In this document: positions 33,707 to 38,818 of the stretch, in pieces
Numbering within the stretch: position 1 is the stretch's first letter
Layout of the letters: the number at the start of each line of letters is the position of its first letter
Source of the DNA: Verrucomicrobiota bacterium
GTDB taxonomy: Bacteria; Verrucomicrobiota; Verrucomicrobiia; Verrucomicrobiales; Verrucomicrobiaceae
Direction: 5' to 3'
DNA: 38,818 bases
Assembly: GCA_009885695.1 (NCBI GenBank)
Contig: VFKE01000186.1
Span: forward strand, 1 to 38,818
The notes under the pieces: generated by a model
Databases searched by the model: none
Told to the model about the DNA's origin: nothing
What the model saw: only the letters and a program-made list of their open reading frames with translations
Translations under genes and position numbers: made by a program

Positions 33707-33788
33707 TATGGCGTATTAAGTCAATAAATCAACATAAAGCGCCATATATGACGTATATATTGTTACATCTAAAGCGCCACTAGTGGCG
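33707..33788. promoter_or_regulatory. Candidate HipB operator region
   Basis: Upstream of hipB there are related sites: TATGGCGTA around 33708, CGCCATATATGACG at 33740-33753 and the perfect 14-bp palindrome CGCCACTAGTGGCG at 33775-33788. They share TGGCG/CGCCA half-sites roughly 30-35 bp apart, i.e. about three helical turns. This looks like a multi-site operator for HipB. AT-rich stretches such as TATATA near 33755 could be the promoter's -10. Confidence 0.5.
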
Positions 33789-33805
33789 TTTTGGAATGCG
33801 CTTCT

Positions 33806-33950
33806 TAGAGCATATTAATTAAAGACGTAGCCGCGCTTCGTGTTGCGCAGCCGCGAAGCGAAAACGCGGGAAGATTGGAAGTTCTGCGGCCAAGCGATTT
33901 TGTCCCGCACTCTTACGAGATGCGGCTACGAAATATTTTAAAATGCTCTA
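33806..33950. mobile_element. MITE-like element, copy C
   Basis: The element begins TAGAGCATATTAATTAAAGA and ends TTAAAATGCTCTA (33938-33950), with TA at both ends. The interior core GACGTAGCCGCG...CCCGCACTCTTACGAGATGC closely resembles copy B. It is 145 bp, has no open frame, and ends 3 bases from the stop of the gene at 33954-34307, so its hairpin could terminate that gene's transcript. Confidence 0.85.
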
Positions 33951-33953
33951 AGT

Positions 33954-34307
33954 TCACTCCTTCCGACCGCCGCCTTCCAAATGAAACTTGTGCAAGGCCC
34001 GATGCAGGGCCGGACTCAGGATCACGGCCATGGCGGAAATAAAAACCACGCCGCTGAACAAGGCATAGACCGAAGCAAATATTTTGGCGGCGTCTGAAGA
34101 CAGCTTGTCCACCGGACCCATGCCGCCGAGAATCATGGACGCATTCAACAACGAATCCACCCAGCGCAATCCCGCGATCCAGTGGTAGCCGGCAATCCCG
34201 ATGCCCAACGTGATGATGAGCCCGCTGAGTCCAACCAGCGAAACCATGATCTGCCGGCGGATAAAGTGATGCCGCGGGGCAAGTTTTTCTTTGTGTGATT
34301 CAAACAT
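33954..34307 (-). CDS. Small membrane protein at the end of the exporter operon
   Basis: From ATG 34307 the 117-aa protein has a basic, His-rich start (FESHKEKLAPRHHFIRRQ), two or three membrane helices (VSLVGLSGLIITLGIGIAGY; IFASVYALFSGVVFISAMAV) and a conserved-looking loop LLNASMILGGMGPVDKL. The C-terminus (LHRALHKFHLEGGGRKE) is basic and cytoplasmic. I do not recognise a named family. It lies 36 bases downstream of the membrane fusion protein gene on the same strand and probably belongs to that operon. An in-frame start at 34325 is also possible. Confidence 0.7.
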   Translation of the reverse strand: MFESHKEKLAPRHHFIRRQIMVSLVGLSGLIITLGIGIAGYHWIAGLRWVDSLLNASMILGGMGPVDKLSSDAAKIFASVYALFSGVVFISAMAVILSPALHRALHKFHLEGGGRKE

Positions 34308-34343
34308 GACGGGTGAACGAAGCACACGCGCCGGACTTTGTCA

Positions 34344-35333
34344 TCACGGTGTGTGATCCGGTGCCGCGGCATCAATAAAGACGTCCACCTGCTGCCCGAC
34401 ATAGAGCGGCGGATGTTTCGCGGCATCATGCTTCAGACTAAAGATCACCTGGAGCACCCGCGTGTCCACGCGCTCGGTGCTGGCACCGGTCAGCGAGACC
34501 TTGGGGATGACGTAGGGTTCCACCCGGACAAAGGTCAGATCGAACCTGGTCTTGGTATCGCCCTTGATGGAGGCGGTTCCGTGTTTCAGATTTCGGTCGC
34601 GAATCCGCGCGGCGCTCTGCTCATCCACGTCGGCGCGCACATGAAACTCCCGGGCACCGGGTGCGCCGATGTTGCCGAGTATAATAGGAGGCGACTTCGG
34701 GTTCACCGATTCATACTCGCCGGCGCGGACGTTCACCTGGAGTATGGTGCCGCTGCGCGGTGCGCGCACGACCATGCGCTCAATCAACTGTTCCGTCTGC
34801 TTCATATCGGCGAGCGCCGAGGCCAGCTCGGCGTCGGAAGCCGCGGCTTGCGCCCGGCTGACCTTGAGATCATTCGCCCGCTGCTGCACCTCGTCCACAC
34901 TGACAGCTTTTCCGCCCACGGCCTGGACGCGCTCGAGCATGTCCTGCGACTTGGCCACCATCGCCTTCTGCACCTCGATCCTGGCCTGGGCCAGTTCAAC
35001 CTGCGCCCGCTGCTTCAAGAGCATGGCCTGCAGTTCGCGATCGTCCAAGCGCAGCAGGGCGTCCCCTTCCCTGACCTGCTGGTTCACTTTCACTTCCACC
35101 GCCATGATCAAACCGGGGCCGGGCGTGCCGATGGACACGTTCTCATCCACTGACTCGATGATGCCGGTGGCGGCCACGGTGTCGTTGAATGGTTTCAGTG
35201 GTGGCGCGAAGGGCGGCGGCGTAATTTTATTCTCCTGCCCGCGGATCTGCTGGATGACGAGCACCATCATCACCATCCCGGCGAGACTGAGCCCGAAGGT
35301 GGCATAGCGGAAGATTTTAGAGAGGAAGTTCAT
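34344..35333 (-). CDS. Membrane fusion protein of an ABC exporter (HlyD/MacA/DevB type)
   Basis: The 329-aa protein has an N-terminal anchor (FGLSLAGMVMMVLVIQQI), a lipoyl-like half (ATGIIESVDENVSIGTPGPG, VKVNQQVREGDALLRLDD), a coiled-coil hairpin (about 105-190, rich in Ala/Gln: VELAQARIEVQKAMVAKSQD), the second lipoyl half (MVVRAPRSGTILQVNVRAGE) and a beta-barrel region. It spans the periplasm and links the permease to an outer-membrane channel. It follows the ATPase gene by 12 bases. No TolC-like gene is in the window. Confidence 0.93.
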   Translation of the reverse strand: MNFLSKIFRYATFGLSLAGMVMMVLVIQQIRGQENKITPPPFAPPLKPFNDTVAATGIIESVDENVSIGTPGPGLIMAVEVKVNQQVREGDALLRLDDRELQAMLLKQRAQVELAQARIEVQKAMVAKSQDMLERVQAVGGKAVSVDEVQQRANDLKVSRAQAAASDAELASALADMKQTEQLIERMVVRAPRSGTILQVNVRAGEYESVNPKSPPIILGNIGAPGAREFHVRADVDEQSAARIRDRNLKHGTASIKGDTKTRFDLTFVRVEPYVIPKVSLTGASTERVDTRVLQVIFSLKHDAAKHPPLYVGQQVDVFIDAAAPDHTP

Positions 35334-35345
35334 AGTGTCTGTGGT

Positions 35346-36086
35346 TCAATGGTGAATGACCGGCGGCGCGGATGAATCCACGTCGTGCATCTCGATGATC
35401 CGCCCGTCGTCCATCTGGGCGATGCGGTCGGCGTATTTGAAGATGCGGTTGTCGTGAGTGACGATGATGACCGCGCGACCCGGCCGGCGGGCAACGTCGT
35501 GAAACAAATCCATGACCATGTGGCCGTTGTGCGCGTCGAGCGAAGCCGTGGGCTCATCGCAGATCACCAGACGCGGCTCGTGCACCAGCGCCCGCGCGAT
35601 GGCCACCCGCTGCTGCTGGCCGCCGGAGAGTTGCGAGGGACGGTGCTTCCAGCGGTCGCCGAGGCCGACGCGGTCGAGCATCTCGCGCGCCTTTTTTACG
35701 GCGCGCCCGAATGGCATGCCCTGAATCAGCAAAGGGACGCAGGCGTTCTCCGCGCAGTTCAGGGTCGGGATCAGATTAAAGGACTGGAAGATGAAACCGA
35801 TGTTCAAGGCGCGGAATTTGGTCACGGCACCGTTCTTCATGCGGTCGAGCCGGGTGCCGAAGACTTCCACTTCGCCAGCGTCCGCGTGCATGGTGCCGGC
35901 GATGATGCTGAGCAGCGTGGTCTTGCCGCAGCCGCTGGGGCCGACGAGCATGAGAATCTGACCGTCGCGCGCTTCGAGACTGATGCCATGGAGCACGGTA
36001 AGCCGGTCGCCGCCGTCGCCAAAGCTCTTGACGATGCCGGTGACGCTCACGGCGTGTTCGATTGACACTGGGGACGCGGTATTCAT
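35346..36086 (-). CDS. ABC transporter ATP-binding protein (MacB/LolD/DevA type)
   Basis: The 246-aa protein carries MLVGPSGCGKTTLLSIIAGT (Walker A), the Q-loop FIFQSFNLIPTL, the signature LSGGQQQRVAIARAL, Walker B LVICDEPTASLD and the switch His in IVTHD. It powers the FtsX-like permease next to it. The ATG at 36086 shares one base with the permease stop (TGATG), indicating translational coupling. The family's hallmark LNLIPTL/NVxxPL region reads CAENACVPLLIQG. Confidence 0.96.
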   Translation of the reverse strand: MNTASPVSIEHAVSVTGIVKSFGDGGDRLTVLHGISLEARDGQILMLVGPSGCGKTTLLSIIAGTMHADAGEVEVFGTRLDRMKNGAVTKFRALNIGFIFQSFNLIPTLNCAENACVPLLIQGMPFGRAVKKAREMLDRVGLGDRWKHRPSQLSGGQQQRVAIARALVHEPRLVICDEPTASLDAHNGHMVMDLFHDVARRPGRAVIIVTHDNRIFKYADRIAQMDDGRIIEMHDVDSSAPPVIHH

Positions 36087-37267
36087 CAGGCACGAAACAC
36101 CATGGCGGGTTCATAGCGGCTCACGCGCCAGATGCCCAGAAGCGCGGCGAGAGAGCAGATGCCGAGGATGACCACCAGCACGGCGAGGGGCATGTGCCAG
36201 GTCATGAAGAATGGAGGCTGCTGGTTCTTGATCGCGGCAAAGGCGAATCCCGCCGTGGCCAGCAAGCCGATGCCGAACCCGACGATCCCGACGGTGAACG
36301 ATTGCAACAAGAGCATGAAACAGAGGATGCGGTTGGAGGCACCCATGGCCTTGAGCGCGCCGAGATGTCGCATGTTCTCCAGCACGAACGAATAAAATGT
36401 CTGGCAGGAAATCGCGACGCCGACCACGAATCCGACCAGCACGGTGATGCCGAAGGAAATGGGGATGCCGGTGTTTTTGACATACCACCAGATCGTGGAG
36501 GTGTTGAACTCATGGCGCCCGGCTTTGCTGTCGAAGGTAAAATCACGGTTCACAAACGCGCGCAGTCCGGTCTCGCGCGTGATGTCCTCGACGGCCTGAT
36601 CGATGCTGATGCCGGGCTTGGGCGATGCGATGACAGCGGAGAGCATCTTGCGCTGCGGCGGCGAGTATTGCAGAGCGCGCTCGTAGGTCGTCCAGACAAA
36701 GGGCCCGCCCGTAAAGGCTCGCATGGCCTGGCAGATTCCGACGACACGGGCCTCGATGTCATTGATCTCAAACACGTCGCCCAATTTGATCCAGGTGGAC
36801 TTGTCACCCGGATTGCTCGCCAGTCGCTGCACCGCGAGGTCATCGATCACGACCGTGTTGGGAATGCGAAGATCCTCGATGCGGCCCTCCTTCATTTTCA
36901 CCGGGGCACCAGCGAAGGTGGTGGGATCGATGCCGATGAGCTGGATGATTTTAAATGCCCCGCTGTCCAGGCGCACGCGCTGGATGCCGGAGTAGAGAGG
37001 CATGGCCCAGTCCACGCTGGAGACGCTCCGCACCATGGCCACATCGGTGTCGCGCATTGGATTCAACTCATTGACCTGATCCACCTCGGACTCCACGACC
37101 CAGATCGGCGCCGGCACGTTCTTCAAGGTCGAGGTCGTCCAGCGCATCAGACCGCAAAACACCGCGCTCTGCTGGGCAATAAGGAAGGTGGCAAAGAAAA
37201 GCCCTACGATGAGCATGACATACTTCGCGGTGTCGCCGAACAACATTTTCAGGGCCAGCAGGAGCAT
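36086..37267 (-). CDS. ABC exporter permease, FtsX/DevC type
   Basis: The 393-aa protein has an N-terminal helix (YVMLIVGLFFATFLIAQQSA), a large extracytoplasmic domain (about 45-255, including VNELNPMRDTDVAMVRSVSS) and three C-terminal helices (TVLVGFVVGVAISCQTFYSF; SFTVGIVGFGIGLLATAGFA; PLAVLVVILGICSLAALLGI). This is the FtsX/MacB permease topology, with the ATPase as a separate gene. With the membrane fusion protein and the ATPase it should form a tripartite exporter for a glycolipid, peptide or drug. It is the first gene of the operon after marR. Confidence 0.94.
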   Translation of the reverse strand: MLLLALKMLFGDTAKYVMLIVGLFFATFLIAQQSAVFCGLMRWTTSTLKNVPAPIWVVESEVDQVNELNPMRDTDVAMVRSVSSVDWAMPLYSGIQRVRLDSGAFKIIQLIGIDPTTFAGAPVKMKEGRIEDLRIPNTVVIDDLAVQRLASNPGDKSTWIKLGDVFEINDIEARVVGICQAMRAFTGGPFVWTTYERALQYSPPQRKMLSAVIASPKPGISIDQAVEDITRETGLRAFVNRDFTFDSKAGRHEFNTSTIWWYVKNTGIPISFGITVLVGFVVGVAISCQTFYSFVLENMRHLGALKAMGASNRILCFMLLLQSFTVGIVGFGIGLLATAGFAFAAIKNQQPPFFMTWHMPLAVLVVILGICSLAALLGIWRVSRYEPAMVFRA

Positions 37268-37364
37268 GGGAGAAGAAAAATAGAACCTTAAAGCTGTAGA
37301 GGTTTAGTGGCTGGCATCAGAATAAGTTGGTTCTAAAGGCCTAAGAGTCTAATGTTCCATGCCT

Positions 37365-37841
37365 CTATCCCGCCAGCGTTAGCAGCGCGCGACGGATTAT
37401 TCTACGCTCCGGCTCCGTAAAGCGGACGAGCAATTCCGCTTCCATGCGCTCAGCAATTTTGCTCACGGTTGTCAGCACCTTGCCGCCTGCGTCCGTGATC
37501 TCCACGAGGTAGGCGCGCCGGTCCTGCGGATGATTCTTGCGACGGGCTAATTTATGCTTCTCCAAAGCATCAATAAACTTCACCATGGTGGTGCGGTCGA
37601 TGCGCAGCTTGCGTCCGAGTTCCTGCTGGGACATGGGGCCAAACTCCTGCAACAGATGGAGGATGCCGGCGTGCGGAACCTCGACCGCGTGTTTGCGGCA
37701 TTCTTCGGCGAAGATGCTGAAGAGTCGCTGATGCGCCTTGGCAACGAGGAAGCCGGTGTAACGGGTGAGACATTCCGGCAACGGCTCCACCGGCGCCCCT
37801 AGGGGGAGGAGCGGCATGGGAACACAGGCAGCGGATGGCAT
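37365..37841 (-). CDS. MarR-family transcriptional regulator
   Basis: The 158-aa protein has a winged helix-turn-helix: HAGILHLLQEFGPMSQQELG, RKLRIDRTTMVKFIDALEKH, then the wing NHPQDRRAYLVEITDAGGKV, with dimerisation helices at both ends. The conserved D-x-R of the wing is DRR. It sits 97 bp upstream of the exporter genes on the same strand and likely controls them in response to a ligand. ATG 37841 is chosen because a perfect palindrome (37842-37864) ends right before it; the alternative ATG at 37853 would lie inside that palindrome. Confidence 0.9.
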   Translation of the reverse strand: MPSAACVPMPLLPLGAPVEPLPECLTRYTGFLVAKAHQRLFSIFAEECRKHAVEVPHAGILHLLQEFGPMSQQELGRKLRIDRTTMVKFIDALEKHKLARRKNHPQDRRAYLVEITDAGGKVLTTVSKIAERMEAELLVRFTEPERRIIRRALLTLAG

Positions 37842-37864
37842 GATGATCAGCATCGCTGATCATC
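37842..37864. promoter_or_regulatory. Candidate MarR operator
   Basis: GATGATCAGC (37842-37851) and GCTGATCATC (37855-37864) form a perfect 10-bp inverted repeat with a 3-base spacer. It lies immediately upstream of the preferred marR start. Size and symmetry fit the 16-20-bp sites of MarR proteins, implying autoregulation. Confidence 0.6.
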
Positions 37865-37920
37865 CGCCAGGCTGTCAATATGGAACTTCATCTCGGCCTG
37901 ACCCTCGAAGACACCATGAA

Positions 37921-38343
37921 TTACTGATTGAATGGATTTACGAGAACGATTCCGCCGTAGTCCTGCCCCTCGTTCATGTCTTCGCTGATGACTTCCACGC
38001 AGCCCGCACGCTTTGCTGTCGCGACGATGAGCGAGTCCCAGTAACGAAGCTGATACCGCTGATGAATGGCAATCGCCTCCTTCACAATTTGCGTGGTGAT
38101 CTGCGCGACTTCAAGCCCGGCTTCCAATGCGGAAATAGCCACGGCTGCCTCCGCAGCGGTCATGAGTTTGCGTTTGATGACCACAGCATGGAAGAACTCA
38201 CCGAGCACTTGCACAGAAACCGCCCCATCCCCTTCGCGCACCGCGCTGGCGAGAAGGCTCTGAGCCTTGGCTTGCTTCCCCGCATCCGATGTGTCGTAGG
38301 CGTAAACGACCACGTTCGTGTCCAGAAACTGCCTAGCGCTCAT
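37921..38343 (-). CDS. vapC: VapC-type PIN-domain ribonuclease toxin
   Basis: The 140-aa protein has the PIN acidic residues: Asp8 (FLDTNVVVYAYD), Glu49 (VLGEFFHAVV), Asp103 (RYWDSLIVATAK) and Asp122 (ISEDMNEGQDYGG), so the nuclease site is complete. VapC toxins cut tRNA or rRNA. ATG 38343 starts within the vapB end (11-bp overlap), the usual antitoxin-first arrangement. Longer frames extending upstream are not needed. Confidence 0.94.
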   Translation of the reverse strand: MSARQFLDTNVVVYAYDTSDAGKQAKAQSLLASAVREGDGAVSVQVLGEFFHAVVIKRKLMTAAEAAVAISALEAGLEVAQITTQIVKEAIAIHQRYQLRYWDSLIVATAKRAGCVEVISEDMNEGQDYGGIVLVNPFNQ

Positions 38344-38584
38344 AAAGCTCGTCGCGCGAAGCGTAGCCTTTGCCGCCAAGGGGGCGGCTCAACTCTTGAA
38401 ACGAGGCTAGCAACTTTTGCGCCGCAGACTCGCGTTGAGACGCTGCCGCGTCATCAGCATCGTCGCCACTCAAGCTCACCACGAACCCACGGAGCATGTC
38501 TTCCAGAGAAGTATGCCTGCGCTGAGCGACCCGCCGCGCCTTAACAGCAGCTGCGTCATCAACATTGAGAGTCAACGTGGTCAT
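38333..38584 (-). CDS. vapB: VapB-type antitoxin
   Basis: The 83-aa protein begins with a ribbon-helix-helix-like segment (TTLTLNVDDAAAVKARRVAQ, RRHTSLEDMLRGFVVSLSG) and ends with an acidic/polar tail (LGGKGYASRDELYER) that would occupy the VapC active site. It is upstream of and overlaps vapC by 11 bases. Beyond its start, 38585-38818 holds no gene I can support. Confidence 0.88.
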   Translation of the reverse strand: MTTLTLNVDDAAAVKARRVAQRRHTSLEDMLRGFVVSLSGDDADDAAASQRESAAQKLLASFQELSRPLGGKGYASRDELYER

Positions 38585-38818
38585 GTTTCAATCATAGACA
38601 GACTTCATTCCTATCGCAACCCCTTTGAAGCATTGGCATTGCGTGCTGCACATAACTCCCGCTCCCATGTCAATTCAACGATCAGATGGTTAATTTGCAA
38701 TCTTGAAGAAATCTGGGTATTGACATGACTCCACCTACCACTACGGCTTGTGGTTAGTGATGGTGTTGAACGTCACTGGGGAGACTAAAACGGATTGCTG
38801 GGCCAAACGGTAGAACAG

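Noticed and set aside
31889..33727. 612-residue plus-strand open frame across hipA and hipB
   Set aside because: It is antisense to two genes with complete catalytic or DNA-binding motifs. Its Arg/His/Pro-rich composition is typical of a GC-rich shadow frame.
38585..38818. A gene at the right edge, including the plus-strand frame 38417-38728
   Set aside because: The frame is mostly antisense to vapB and has no recognisable features; the remaining bases show no start with a long frame.

Overview
The window looks like chromosomal DNA of a GC-rich Gram-negative bacterium, most probably a member of Verrucomicrobiota. This is inferred from the gene content (Mfd, an endonuclease-type MutL, heptosyltransferase-like GT9, GT81, SOUL lipoprotein, DevBCA/MacAB-type exporter), the scarcity of Shine-Dalgarno sequences and the many dispersed palindromic repeats. 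It was not confirmed by any search. Genes lie on both strands with short spacers.

Layout. 1-462: the start of a membrane protein leaving the window on the left, and a tRNA-Thr. 723-6696 (+): a sigma-54 activator/response regulator, mfd carrying an in-frame palindromic insertion, and a PpiC-type foldase. 6807-10699 (-): uppS, purA, an FHA membrane protein, carA. 10885-11895 (+): a secreted protein made of two tandem copies of one domain. 12163-13947 (-): SufT, an IscU/NifU-like scaffold and a DUF1858-rhodanese fusion, forming an Fe-S/sulfur cluster; a lone A-type carrier follows at 20544-20876. 14033-19548: envelope genes (pssA, GT81 glycosyltransferase, PrsW-like protease, GT9 glycosyltransferase, phosphoesterase). 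21000-23973: mutL, then an ECF sigma factor with a probable membrane partner. 24095-24972: folB and a DUF5706-like two-helix membrane protein. 24973-25812 is about 840 bp without a credible gene, filled with palindromic repeats. 25813-26403: SOUL lipoprotein.

26630-33696 is a defence/toxin-antitoxin island on the minus strand: an SF2 helicase with PLD and DUF3427-like domains, dinD, fragments of a DUF1016 (YhcG) nuclease and of a type I methylase HsdM, a higBA module with a broken toxin, and intact hipBA. Several pieces are flanked by direct repeats made of gene fragments, which suggests repeated insertion and decay around a lost type I restriction-modification locus. 33954-37841: a MarR-controlled ABC exporter (membrane fusion protein, ATPase, FtsX-like permease) plus a small membrane protein. 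37921-38584: a vapBC pair. I see nothing assignable in 38585-38818, nor in 190-389.

The most distinctive find is a family of short elements with terminal repeats TAGAGCATTTTAA...TTAAAATGCTCTA, present three times (25463-25791, 31568-31695, 33806-33950). One copy splits the higB toxin gene. Removing it with one TA restores the reading frame exactly, which marks these as TA-targeting MITEs. A second notable find is the 102-bp palindromic element inside mfd, which adds 34 codons without breaking the frame.
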